Shown one piece after another: positions 9,318 to 17,586 of a DNA stretch of 64,000 bases. How positions within the stretch are numbered: position 1 is the stretch's first letter; each line of letters begins with the position of its first letter. A model generated the notes under the pieces. The model was not told where the DNA came from. It saw nothing but the letters and a program-made list of their open reading frames with translations, and ran no database searches. This DNA comes from Saccharospirillum sp965652395 (GTDB lineage: Bacteria; Pseudomonadota; Gammaproteobacteria; Pseudomonadales; Natronospirillaceae): assembly GCA_965652395.1 (NCBI GenBank), contig CBFGUW010000004.1, positions 62,001 to 126,000 on the forward strand, given 5' to 3'. The translations under genes and the position numbers were made by a program.

Positions 9318-9739
9318 GGTTTCTCTCCACAAAAACTGAGGGTTATTATTGGTATGTCACCCACCCGGCAGAACAGAGATCACTGCGACCCGGGTGGGCG
9401 CGAAATGGATAAGCCCCTTCCTTTCTTCTGTTTTTAGGCGGGGTGTCTTGTAGAGAATTACTTTGAACCGGAAGCCGGAAATCCGCCAGGGGCTCGGCTT
9501 ATTCTGTTGGGTGGAAGTGCAACGGCAAATCGTAAAGTTGCAGGGACATCTTTACGAAAGCCAATTTCCTCTTATTAATCAAACAGTTAGGAACCAAAAA
9601 ATTGCATCACCCCATACCGGTGGCCCGGTTTGGTTACAGTTGTGCCAGGGAGGGGGTTCAGTTAGTTCCAAGCTTGAAAGGTTAGGACAGAAGGTGTGAA
9701 CGAGCCCGCGGTGAAGACCGCGGACCCGGATAAACAGTC
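9318..9739. other. Intergenic region between tyrR/phhR and hpd (422 bp)
   Basis: The probable hpd promoter region. It contains two inverted repeats: TCGTAAAG (9530-9537) / CTTTACGA (9550-9557) with a 12-bp spacer, and CCACCCGG (9361-9368) / CCGGGTGG (9390-9397). A hairpin, CCGCGGT/ACCGCGG, at 9706-9723 lies just past the tyrR stop and could act as its terminator, although it lacks a T-run. A 78-codon open frame at 9463-9699 has no recognisable features and I do not call it. Confidence 0.5.
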
Positions 9740-11299
9740 TCAGCGCTTCGAGTGTTTACCAATCCCATATTCGCGCAACTTGTTGGCAATGGCCGTATGG
9801 GAAACGCCCAGCTTTTTACCCAACTGCCGGCTGCTTGGGTAGGCAGGATACAACCGACGCAGCAACTCCGACTCGAACCGCTTCATGGCTTCATCCAACG
9901 ACCCTTCGAAGTTCTCGTCCACGTAGCCCCAGCCACTGGTATAACTTGGCAGTTGCAGATGTTCAGGCTCCAACACATCCCCTTCGGCCAGGGACACCGC
10001 GCGAAGCAAGCCGTTTTCCATTTGCCGAACGTTGCCGGGCCAGGGGTATTGCTGAAGTGCATTTTGGCAGGCTTTGGACAGTTTGATGCGGCGACGCTGC
10101 GGCTCTGCAAAGCGGGCGATGAAGCGCTCCGCCATAGGCAGAATATCGGACTTTCGGTCACGCAATGCAGGAATGTGCAGCGTCAATACATTCAAACGGT
10201 AATACAGGTCTTCCCGGAAGGTACCGTCCTGACACAAACCCAGCAGGTCTTTCTGAGTGGAACAGATGATACGGACATCCGATTTATATTCCTTTTCATC
10301 CCCTACCCTTCGGTAGGTGCCGTCCTGGAGCAGTCGCAGGAACTTTGACTGCAGCACCTTGGACATATCGCCGATTTCGTCCAGAAAGACGGTTCCGCCT
10401 TCAGCCAGTTCCAAAATACCTTTTTTGTCCTGGGTGGCGCCCTCGAACGCACCGGCGGCGTAACCAAAGAGTTCACTTTCCGCGACGTTATCCGGCAGGG
10501 CTGCGCAGTTCAGTACCAGAAAGGGCTTATCCTTACGCAAGCTGTGCTGATGACAGGATTTCGCCAGTAATTCCTTACCGGTGCCAGTCTCACCGGTGAT
10601 GAGCAAAGGCGCATCCAGGCCGGACATGCGTTTCGCCTGGCGGATAACCCGTTTCATCGACTGGCTTTCGGCAATGAGCATTTCAAATTCGCCGGTTTGC
10701 TGATGATAGGCCGTCATTTGCCGCCCGAGACGTTCAGGGGATTTGAAGGTAATCACGGCACCGGCAAACAGCTCACCATCGCCGGAGTCGGTTTCATCCG
10801 GTACGCGAATGGGATAAATGTCGGCCAAAAAAGTGCGACCCTTCAATTGCAAATGCACGGACTCCGGCCCAGGGTTTTTGCCTTGCAACCATTTGTTGAA
10901 ATTGAAGCCCTTAACCCAGTTCTTTAGTAATTTGCCCTGCACTTCGTTCTCTGGCAATTGCAGAATATCGAGCGAGGCTTCGTTGGCAATAACGACATAG
11001 CCTTTGCTGTCGATGGAGATGACCGGTTCGGGCAAAGTGCGCAGCAGGGTTTGCATTTCCTGCTGCTCCCGCTCGGTGGGCATGTAGGGAATCAAGGATA
11101 CATCGTGGATACCGGGAATCAGCCGAATCTCGGGCATCAGATGCTGGAACTCGTCAAACTCGACGTTTGGGAAGTTTAGGTAAATCTCCCCGCTGGGGTC
11201 TATCTCGATACCGCGCAAATCGATCTGGTGGTTAACCAGGATGTCCAACACCTCGGCGCAAATGCCGAGGCGCTCTTCACATTCAATTCTGAGCCGCAT
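9740..11299 (-). CDS. tyrR: TyrR/PhhR-type regulator of aromatic amino acid metabolism
   Basis: A 519-residue enhancer-binding-type regulator, the length of Pseudomonas PhhR. In order: N-terminal ACT domain (MRLRIECEERLGIC), PAS domain (about 85-190), AAA+ domain with Walker A GETGTGKE (236-243) and FLDEIGD, and a TyrR-type C-terminal helix-turn-helix (SSRQLGKKLGVSHTAIANKL). The sigma-54 contact loop reads GAFEGA (283-288) rather than GAFTGA, so sigma-54 activation may be altered, as in other TyrR proteins. Start 11299 has GGAG at good spacing; a 26-residue upstream extension is not family-like. It sits between phhAB and hpd, its likely targets. Confidence 0.94.
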   Translation of the reverse strand: MRLRIECEERLGICAEVLDILVNHQIDLRGIEIDPSGEIYLNFPNVEFDEFQHLMPEIRLIPGIHDVSLIPYMPTEREQQEMQTLLRTLPEPVISIDSKGYVVIANEASLDILQLPENEVQGKLLKNWVKGFNFNKWLQGKNPGPESVHLQLKGRTFLADIYPIRVPDETDSGDGELFAGAVITFKSPERLGRQMTAYHQQTGEFEMLIAESQSMKRVIRQAKRMSGLDAPLLITGETGTGKELLAKSCHQHSLRKDKPFLVLNCAALPDNVAESELFGYAAGAFEGATQDKKGILELAEGGTVFLDEIGDMSKVLQSKFLRLLQDGTYRRVGDEKEYKSDVRIICSTQKDLLGLCQDGTFREDLYYRLNVLTLHIPALRDRKSDILPMAERFIARFAEPQRRRIKLSKACQNALQQYPWPGNVRQMENGLLRAVSLAEGDVLEPEHLQLPSYTSGWGYVDENFEGSLDEAMKRFESELLRRLYPAYPSSRQLGKKLGVSHTAIANKLREYGIGKHSKR

Positions 11300-11446
11300 G
11301 CCGTTCTCCGTTGCCGCCTTCTCTGTACGGATCTCTTTCCGGAGGCTTAAGCTGCCGCACTTCGGCTCATTTGTCAATCCAACTTTACAGGCGATCCTAA
11401 CCTAATGGCCAGGAACCCACATTCCAGCAAGGTTAAAGGCTCTCAG

Positions 11447-11791
11447 CTACCCCTGTTGCTCGAACAAAGCATCCGTTTTCGCGGCGCAGATGAAGTCGTT
11501 ACGATGCAACCCATTGATCTTATGGGTCCACCAGGTGACCGTGGTTTTACCCCATTCGGTGACGATCTCCGGGTGATGGCCTTCGTTTTCGGCCAATTCC
11601 CCCACCAGATTGGTGAACGCCAGCGCCTGACGAAAGTTCTTGAAACTAAAGGTACGCTGGAGCTGCAATACCTCCCCCTTAGTGACAGGCGCCCAGTCCG
11701 GTATTTCGCGGATCAACTCGGCCAGTTCTTCATCGCTGACTTTGGGAGCGCCAGCACGGCACGCTTCGCAGTGTTGTTGTGACAGTGTCAT
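11447..11791 (-). CDS. phhB: Pterin-4a-carbinolamine dehydratase
   Basis: Recycles the tetrahydropterin cofactor of phenylalanine hydroxylase by dehydrating its 4a-carbinolamine. The 114-residue protein contains the family signature NEGHHPEIVTEWGKTTVTWWTH with the catalytic histidines, plus FSFKNFRQALAF. It is 9 bp downstream of phhA in the same direction, so the two should be co-transcribed. Confidence 0.96.
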   Translation of the reverse strand: MTLSQQHCEACRAGAPKVSDEELAELIREIPDWAPVTKGEVLQLQRTFSFKNFRQALAFTNLVGELAENEGHHPEIVTEWGKTTVTWWTHKINGLHRNDFICAAKTDALFEQQG

Positions 11792-11800
11792 GTCTCATCC

Positions 11801-12601
11801 TTATTGGTTGGCGGCTTTCTTCTGAGGGAACTTCGGCTCGAACAAGCCCAGTTTTTTCGCCTCGGCGACGGCACCCATGATGTCCATTCGCGCAATGTCA
11901 TACAACTGATCGACACTTTCCAGGCAATAGTAGATCGGTTGCATGATGTCGATGCGATAAGGGGTGCGCAGAACGTTCATCAAATCGAAAGGTTCGCACT
12001 CAGGCACCTCGCTGTTGAAGGCATAATCCGTTTCACCGGGCGAGGACAGGATACCGCCGCCGTATATTGAACGGTGACCGCCCTTCTGCAGCAAACCGAA
12101 CTCGACGGTAAACCAATACAGCCGGGCAAGGTACACCCGGTCTTCTTTCGACGCCTCCAGCCCCAGTTGACCATATAGCTGCGTAAACTCAGCAAAGGCT
12201 TTATGGGTAAGCATGGGGCAATGACCGAAAATTTCGTGGAAGATATCCGGCTCCTGCAGATAGTCCAGCTCTTCCCAACTGCGGATAAAGGTCGCCACAG
12301 GAAACTGTCGATTCGCCAATAACCGGAAGAACTCGGAGAAGTCGATCAGAGCCGGAACGGCGGCGGTTTTCCATCCGGTGTGCTCTTGCAGCACGGCATC
12401 CACTTCCGCCAACTGAGGCACCCGATCGCGCGGCAGATCAAGACGATCCAGCCCGACCATATAGTCATTGCAGGCTTTGCCCTTCAGTGCGGGCAACTGC
12501 CGTTCGATCAAGGTGTTCCATATTCGATTTTCGTCTTCGGACCATTCAACCCGGCCGTCGGCATCGGGCTGATGCGCCACGTACTGGCTGTTTTTACCCA
12601 T
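11801..12601 (-). CDS. phhA: Phenylalanine 4-monooxygenase
   Basis: Pterin- and Fe(II)-dependent hydroxylation of phenylalanine to tyrosine. The 266-residue protein is the short bacterial form without the regulatory ACT domain. The iron ligands are visible as His122 and His127 in FHEIFGHCPML and Glu167 in LYWFTVEFGLL. It is first in the phhAB pair. Upstream on its own strand lie about 430 bp of unassigned DNA and then repeat copy A. I found no convincing sigma-54 or TyrR-box sequence directly before it. Confidence 0.97.
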   Translation of the reverse strand: MGKNSQYVAHQPDADGRVEWSEDENRIWNTLIERQLPALKGKACNDYMVGLDRLDLPRDRVPQLAEVDAVLQEHTGWKTAAVPALIDFSEFFRLLANRQFPVATFIRSWEELDYLQEPDIFHEIFGHCPMLTHKAFAEFTQLYGQLGLEASKEDRVYLARLYWFTVEFGLLQKGGHRSIYGGGILSSPGETDYAFNSEVPECEPFDLMNVLRTPYRIDIMQPIYYCLESVDQLYDIARMDIMGAVAEAKKLGLFEPKFPQKKAANQ

Positions 12602-13029
12602 GATCTATCACCTCCAGGAAGGTTTTTATTCTTATATTTTTCGGATGCGTTAGTTCTACCTCTGGTATGGCGAAAACAACAGTGAGGGGTGCTTTTTCGA
12701 AAGCGGGAGAATCGTCAAGGTAGATGAACGTCAGGAGAGACAGTGGAGAAGGAGAGAAAAAGCGCAACGAGCCCTAATTCGCAAGGGAGTGAGCCTTTGA
12801 AGCCCGCTGCGTGAAAGTAATGAAACCAGAGAGTCCAGGATTGCCCTCGCTAACTACGTCAACTACCAGTATCGCGATTCATGCCGGGCAATCACCGGGT
12901 TTGCATTCTAGTCTGGAGGGCGCATGGCTCAAGGCCAAGCGACAGAATGTGACGCATTCTTGAAAATCGAGGGGCGATAACGGAAGTCATGCGGTGATAG
13001 GTCTTATTGAAACGCTCCAATTTAGCTTG
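12602..13029. other. Intergenic region upstream of phhA (428 bp)
   Basis: No gene seen. It presumably holds the phhA promoter on the minus strand; TATAAG lies about 20-30 bp before the phhA start but has no good -35. A GGAGG-type ribosome-binding site precedes the phhA ATG. The far end abuts the inverted repeat at 13030. Confidence 0.4.
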
Positions 13030-13226
13030 TCGAACTCAAGTTTCGAAGTTCGCCTTACAGTTGCGAGCTCCGGTGGCTCGGTAGGCCTCTCAAGGGTAGT
13101 CCGCAGCATGGATGCTGCGGTCTAGGCCCCATGGATGGGTTAACGCCGACCCTTGAGAGGCCTACCGGGCCGCCGGGGCGTACTCCAGGCACCACCTGTA
13201 CAGCGAACTTCGAAACTTGAGTTCGA
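13030..13226 (+). repeat. Cloverleaf repeat copy A, with extra 24-bp terminal inverted repeats
   Basis: Nested inverted repeats. The outer perfect 24-bp pair is at 13030-13053 and 13203-13226. An inner perfect 19-bp pair is at 13079-13097 and 13149-13167. Inside are hairpin 1 (13101-13120, core GCATGGATGC) and hairpin 2 (CCCATGGATGGG, 13128-13139). The linkers are TCTAGGC and TTAACGCCG. The inner part is shared with copies B-E; the outer 24-bp pair is seen only here. It lies between the glycosyltransferase stop and phhA, with no open frame suggesting a transposase. Confidence 0.85.
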
Positions 13227-13235
13227 AACGAAGCC

Positions 13236-14291
13236 CTAGGCAACCTGACGTGACAGCGAAGGCTCCGAAAATTCGACTTGGGCCCATAGACGCTCCACCA
13301 TTTCTTCGATGGAACGGTGCGGGTAGCTGAGCAACCATTCCGTAATTTCCGCCGCGACATTGGGGTAATGCACTCGACGACGCTCACCGTGGCGCAGAAA
13401 GTGTTCGATACGCTGAACGGACACTTCGGACATGACCGAACCCAAGTCCAACTCGGCGAGCGCCTGGGCATTGGATGCTTGCTCCATCTGCCCTTTCAGG
13501 GGTTTAACCAGAATGCGTTTCCCCATGGCCAGGGCTTCACTCGCCAGTTCAAAACCGGCGTTGCAAATGACAGAACCGCATTCCGCCAATGAGGCCTTGA
13601 AACCGTCCCGACTGAACCCTCGCACAGTCACATTGTTGTACCGGCCTGGCTCGATATCGCCACAGTGCATGATAAATACATCGTTTGGCATGCGGTTGAG
13701 CAGCTTCAGGATATGGTCGCTGTCTTCGAACGGTAGATAGATCAGCGTTTTACCCAAGTCGCCTGGGACGGGAACCGGTGTCGGTTCAATAATGGGCGGC
13801 AAAATGTTGGCGTCGAAATGATGCCAATGCACACCCAACCCGAGCGTGACCGGAGCAAACCATTTCATAATGGCTTCGGACACCATGGAATGCCCGGCTT
13901 TGGGAATGGCGTGGGCAAAGGCGTATTGGTGACCGATACCGATACAGGGCACTCCTTGGCGCCGCGCTGCCCAAGCCACAACCGGCTCGAAGTCGGTCAC
14001 GACGAGGTCATAATCACTCAGATCCAGGCTGCGGATGTCCCGCCAGAGTTGCCGCATGGAGGTGTCGTTCATGGTCTTGCGCAGGTCGACACGGCCGTCC
14101 TGCACCTGAAATGTCAGGCCACGAAACACTTTGAACTCGCCAAACAGGTCCATATCGAAAAATTTGTGCGGATCACGGCCGGAAAATACCCAATCGACCT
14201 CGACCCCCGCCGATGCCAGCGCCGTCGCCATGACTCGCGCGCGGGTGATATGACCGTTACCTGTTCCCTGAACGCCGTAAAGCAGTTTCAC
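13236..14291 (-). CDS. MJ1255/VC2487-family glycosyltransferase
   Basis: A 351-residue GT-B fold protein of the MJ1255 family (uncharacterised, related to GT28/MurG). The N-terminal MKLLYGVQGTGNGHITRARV contains the glycine-rich acceptor-side motif. The C-terminal half has ICNAGFELASEALAMGKRILVKPLKGQMEQ, the usual sugar-nucleotide-binding region. It is translationally coupled to the PAP2 gene (4-bp overlap), suggesting a joint role in a lipid-linked sugar or glycolipid step. The substrate is unknown. Confidence 0.85.
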   Translation of the reverse strand: MKLLYGVQGTGNGHITRARVMATALASAGVEVDWVFSGRDPHKFFDMDLFGEFKVFRGLTFQVQDGRVDLRKTMNDTSMRQLWRDIRSLDLSDYDLVVTDFEPVVAWAARRQGVPCIGIGHQYAFAHAIPKAGHSMVSEAIMKWFAPVTLGLGVHWHHFDANILPPIIEPTPVPVPGDLGKTLIYLPFEDSDHILKLLNRMPNDVFIMHCGDIEPGRYNNVTVRGFSRDGFKASLAECGSVICNAGFELASEALAMGKRILVKPLKGQMEQASNAQALAELDLGSVMSEVSVQRIEHFLRHGERRRVHYPNVAAEITEWLLSYPHRSIEEMVERLWAQVEFSEPSLSRQVA

Positions 14292-14815
14292 AGTATGAAG
14301 CCTCCTATCGCTGCGATACCCACCAAAGAACCGAGCGATGCCCCCACCAGGGTATCGGTCGGGAAATGGACGCCTAAAAAGAGACGGGACAACGCCACGG
14401 CCACCGACCAGACCAACAGGAATGGCAGCAAAACGGGCAATTGACTGGCCACCAGCACCGTGAACAGGAAAGCGGCCGAGGTGTGTCCCGAGGGGAAACT
14501 GAATTTGTCGGAGGGGATGATGAAGCTGGTGAATTCCGCCAGGGCATCTTGCGGGCGATTGCGTCGACAGGTGTTTTTCATTACCCAGTACAACACCCGT
14601 TCTATACCGAACGCTAAAGCGGCGGTCTTCGCCAACTCATAGCCCGAGCCCTCTTGAATAAAGGCATAGGACAAAAAGAACAGCACATAGAGCCAGCCAT
14701 CGGCCGTTCGTGAAACCGCCCGGCTCAGTGCCGTAAGCTGTTCCCGCCGACGGCGCGCCATGCACCAGTTAAAGGTTTGAATATCCAGATGGTGTATGAG
14801 TTGCAGCCATTTCAT
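14288..14815 (-). CDS. PAP2-family membrane phosphatase
   Basis: A 175-residue inner-membrane protein with the three acid-phosphatase motifs of the PAP2 family: KNTCRRNRPQD, the central PSGHTSAAF, and SRLFLGVHFPTD. Likely substrates are phosphatidate- or polyprenyl-type lipid phosphates. ATG 14815 follows GAAGAGGG at proper distance and is preferred over an in-frame ATG at 14842. It overlaps the following glycosyltransferase gene by 4 bp. Confidence 0.9.
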   Translation of the reverse strand: MKWLQLIHHLDIQTFNWCMARRRREQLTALSRAVSRTADGWLYVLFFLSYAFIQEGSGYELAKTAALAFGIERVLYWVMKNTCRRNRPQDALAEFTSFIIPSDKFSFPSGHTSAAFLFTVLVASQLPVLLPFLLVWSVAVALSRLFLGVHFPTDTLVGASLGSLVGIAAIGGFIL

Positions 14816-14961
14816 AACGAACCCTCTTCCGATGAGGTTCATTATTCAGGTGGGGATGTCAGCCAAGCGACAATTTTATGAAAGTTGTGTTAAGGAAAAC
14901 GGAAGACGCAGGAAGGGAGACGCAGCCTGACGCGAGCGTCTTCCTTTAAGTGCGGGGGCTT

Positions 14962-15399
14962 CTACGCTTCCGGCAGCTCAGCCGGTTTGAAAGTTGAGGT
15001 TTCAAACGCTTCCTGCAACTGCTCCACCCGCTGTCGCAGCGCGGTGCGGGTATAGCCTTTGGGAGGCACCGCACCCCAGACGGGGTTAGGCCAGGCCGGG
15101 TCGGTTTTTTTTCGCAACACATGATGTATGTGCAACTGCGGGACTACGTTACCAAGTGCGGCAATGTTCATTTTATCGCCATCGAAGGTTTGCATGAGAC
15201 GCTCGGCCACGAAGGTACTTTCCCAGATCAGCTGTTCCTGGTCGTCTTCATCCAGTTGATAGATTTCACTGATGTCTTCACGCTGCGGGACAAGAACCAG
15301 CCAGGGGTAATTGGCGTCTTTCATCAAGAGGATACGGTTCAGCATGAGGCTGCCGACTTCCACACAATCGTTTTGCAGTCGATAATCCAGTTCAAACAT
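14962..15399 (-). CDS. HIT-family hydrolase
   Basis: A 145-residue histidine-triad protein, probably a nucleotide phosphohydrolase or transferase of the Ap4A-hydrolase type. The triad region reads GNVVPQLHIHHVLRKKTDPA: the usual first histidine is Gln, while the central HIH is present. My recollection is that this is normal in the Pseudomonas-type subfamily. It is divergent from the acyltransferase at 15576, with 176 bp between. Confidence 0.87.
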   Translation of the reverse strand: MFELDYRLQNDCVEVGSLMLNRILLMKDANYPWLVLVPQREDISEIYQLDEDDQEQLIWESTFVAERLMQTFDGDKMNIAALGNVVPQLHIHHVLRKKTDPAWPNPVWGAVPPKGYTRTALRQRVEQLQEAFETSTFKPAELPEA

Positions 15400-15575
15400 T
15401 CATGTGCCTTTTTATTATGTATGCCGAATTTCAGCGGTCGCCTTGAAAACCTTTACAGGGAGATCAATTGAATCCAGAGTCCTCTGTTCGAGAACCTCTG
15501 TGCAAGAAAAAGTGTACCTCAACTGGTCTCGTTGCGTATAACCGCTGATGGCGATCACCCAAAGGATAGAACCTC

Positions 15576-16697
15576 ATGACCACCGTTCAATGGCTGCCCT
15601 CCTGGCCCAACCGGCCGGAGCACCATGGGAACAATCCCTTTTGCCGGGATACCTTTTTGAATGCGCTGGAAGACACCAGGGTGTGCAGCTCCTCCTCCGG
15701 ATGGCGATCACACCATTTGGAGATCACTTCCAACGCTGGCAGCATAGCCTTTCCTGCCTATTTGAAAAGCCACTCCTGGGGAGAATATGTATTCGACTGG
15801 TCCTGGGCTCACGCCTATGAACAGCATCACCTCAGTTACTACCCCAAGTTGGTCTGCGCTATCCCTTATACGCCCTCCATCGGGCCCCGCGCTACCGACA
15901 CACTGAATGAAGATTCAGTCGGCATCGCGGCCGAAGCCTTTATTAAGCAAACTCAAGACCAAGACTACAGTGGCTGCCACCTACTGTTCCCGGACGATGC
16001 TACGGCCGACCTGTGGCAAGCGACCGGTTGGCTGGAACGCCGGGATGTGCAATTCCATTGGCACAACCCCGGATACCGGGATTTCGATGATTTTCTGGAC
16101 CGATTCAGTTCCCGCAAACGCAAGAACCTGCGCAAGGAGCGAAAATCCATCCTCGATCAAGGATTGAGACTGGAGTGTTTCGAAGGACCACAAATCACGC
16201 TCGAACGCTTGAAGCAGTTTTATTTGTTTTACCATGCGACCTACCTGAAGCGGGGTCGCCAAGGCTATCTGAACCTTGAATTCTTCCAGTACCTGCTCAA
16301 AACACAGCCACACACAATGGTGTTGTTTCTGGCCTATCAGAACGACAAAGCCGTAGCCGGCGCCTTGTGTTTTCGCGATGCCGAGACCCTCTATGGGCGC
16401 TATTGGGGCAGCCTGGAGGAATTCCCGAACCTTCATTTCGAAACCTGCTACTACCAGGGTATCGATTATTGCATCCGTCACGGTCTGACCCGATTCGACC
16501 CGGGCACTCAGGGGGAGCACAAGGTGGCACGAGGTTTCGAACCCCGCATCACCCGTTCTTTTCACTGGCTGTCCCATCCGGAATTCAACCAGGCGGCCCG
16601 CCGATTCTGCGATGAGGAGGCTGAGATGGTCGAGCACTATCGCCGCCAGATGACCGAGGCACTGCCTTTTAAACAATTACCTTTTCAGGAGTCCTGA
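15576..16697 (+). CDS. FemAB-like GNAT acyltransferase (DUF482)
   Basis: A 373-residue member of the 'peptidogalycan biosynthesis/recognition' family (double GNAT fold related to FemAB). Supporting segments are SRKRKNLRKERKSI, YHATYLKRGRQGYLN and RYWGSLEEFPNLHFETCYYQ, with FDPGTQGEHKVARGFEP near the end. Relatives may transfer aminoacyl groups, but no substrate has been established. The stop is 2 bp before the glyoxalase start, so the two are probably an operon. Confidence 0.83.
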   Translation: MTTVQWLPSWPNRPEHHGNNPFCRDTFLNALEDTRVCSSSSGWRSHHLEITSNAGSIAFPAYLKSHSWGEYVFDWSWAHAYEQHHLSYYPKLVCAIPYTPSIGPRATDTLNEDSVGIAAEAFIKQTQDQDYSGCHLLFPDDATADLWQATGWLERRDVQFHWHNPGYRDFDDFLDRFSSRKRKNLRKERKSILDQGLRLECFEGPQITLERLKQFYLFYHATYLKRGRQGYLNLEFFQYLLKTQPHTMVLFLAYQNDKAVAGALCFRDAETLYGRYWGSLEEFPNLHFETCYYQGIDYCIRHGLTRFDPGTQGEHKVARGFEPRITRSFHWLSHPEFNQAARRFCDEEAEMVEHYRRQMTEALPFKQLPFQES

Positions 16698-16699
16698 CA

Positions 16700-17119
16700 A
16701 TGAAATACCTTCACACCATGGTCCGCGTCACCAACCTGGAAGCCTCGCTGCATTTCTACTGCGACCTCCTCGGCCTTAAGGAAATCCGCCGCAAGGAAGT
16801 CCCCCAGGGTGGCTTCACTCTGGTCTTCCTCGCCACCGAAGAAGGCGCGCCGGAGATCGAGTTGACCTATAACTGGGACTCCACCGAAGTGCTTGGTGGC
16901 GGTCGTAACTTCGGCCACCTCGCCTACCAGGTCGACGACATCTACGCCCTCTGCCAACATCTCAAGGACAACGGCGTCACCATCCTCCGCCCACCCCGCG
17001 ACGGCCACATGGCCTTCGTCCGCAGCCCCGACAATATCTCCATCGAACTCCTCCAGAAAGGGGAGGCTTTGGCTCCTAGTGAGCCTTGGGCCTCCATGTC
17101 TAATCAGGGGGAGTGGTGA
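16700..17119 (+). CDS. gloA: Lactoylglutathione lyase (glyoxalase I)
   Basis: Converts the methylglyoxal-glutathione hemithioacetal to S-lactoylglutathione. The 139-residue VOC-fold protein begins MKYLHTMVRV. It retains the four metal ligands of bacterial GlxI: His5, the Glu of EIELTYNW, the His of NFGHLAY and the Glu of ISIELLQ. The lack of long insertions suggests the Ni/Co-activated type. Third codon positions are strongly C-rich. Repeat copy B starts about 30 bp after the stop. Confidence 0.9.
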   Translation: MKYLHTMVRVTNLEASLHFYCDLLGLKEIRRKEVPQGGFTLVFLATEEGAPEIELTYNWDSTEVLGGGRNFGHLAYQVDDIYALCQHLKDNGVTILRPPRDGHMAFVRSPDNISIELLQKGEALAPSEPWASMSNQGEW

Positions 17120-17150
17120 GGTTCTGGGGTTTTCGCTCCTTTTTTGGACC

Positions 17151-17285
17151 CTTGGCTTAACCCGCACCTGGCGTGGGGGGAACCCCTTTCGGGGTCGTCG
17201 TGAATATGTCCCTATAGACTAGACCACAGCATCCCTGCTGCGGACTTCCCCGAAAGGGGCTCCCCCCACGCCAGGCGCTAGTCTT
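17151..17285 (-). repeat. Cloverleaf repeat copy B (inverted orientation)
   Basis: Perfect-looking 28-bp outer arms at 17167-17194 and 17248-17275 with one mismatch. On the minus strand: hairpin 1 (CCGCAGCAGGGATGCTGTGG, 17224-17243), linker TCTAGTC, hairpin 2 TATAGGGACATA, linker TTCACGACG. The termini resemble copies C and D (CTAGCGCCTGG at one end, GTGCGGGTTAAGCC at the other). Hairpin 2 pairs TAT with ATA where copy A pairs CCC with GGG. It lies tail-to-tail with gloA and about 85 bp from copy C. Confidence 0.85.
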
Positions 17286-17368
17286 CAGCGTCTCTAGATC
17301 AAATCAGAAAGATACCCCTGATTCACTAATTCAATCACTTGGGGTTAGGTTTGCCTTATTGCACCTGC

Positions 17369-17496
17369 GGCTAGCGCTGGGTGGTGGGGTTGTTCCGCAG
17401 GGGTATCTGAGGCATGGATGCCGAAGCTAAGCCCCCATGGAGGGGTTCACGGCGGCCCCGGAGGAACAACCCCACCATCCAGCGCGGGTTCAACCA
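17369..17496 (+). repeat. Cloverleaf repeat copy C upstream of proS
   Basis: 23-bp outer arms at 17374-17396 and 17463-17485 with one mismatch. Hairpin 1 is GGCATGGATGCC (17411-17422), linker GAAGCTAAG, hairpin 2 around CCCCCATGGAGGGG, linker TTCACGGCG. It is flanked by GGCTAGCGCTGG on the left and GCGCGGGTTCAACC on the right, both shared with copy D. It ends about 90 bp before the proS start. Together B and C fill most of the 467 bp between gloA and proS. Confidence 0.87.
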
Positions 17497-17586
17497 AAAA
17501 GCCAAACCCAGCCACCCCACTACACCTGGGCCACTATTCCCCATACAATATGGCGCTTTACTGTCCAACAACCTACAGGAATATCC

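Noticed and set aside
9463..9699. 78-codon plus-strand gene in the tyrR-hpd gap
   Set aside because: No ribosome-binding site, no recognisable family, and it overlaps the probable hpd promoter.
12602..13029. Sigma-54 promoter before phhA
   Set aside because: No GG/GC elements at -24/-12 spacing could be found by eye on the relevant strand.
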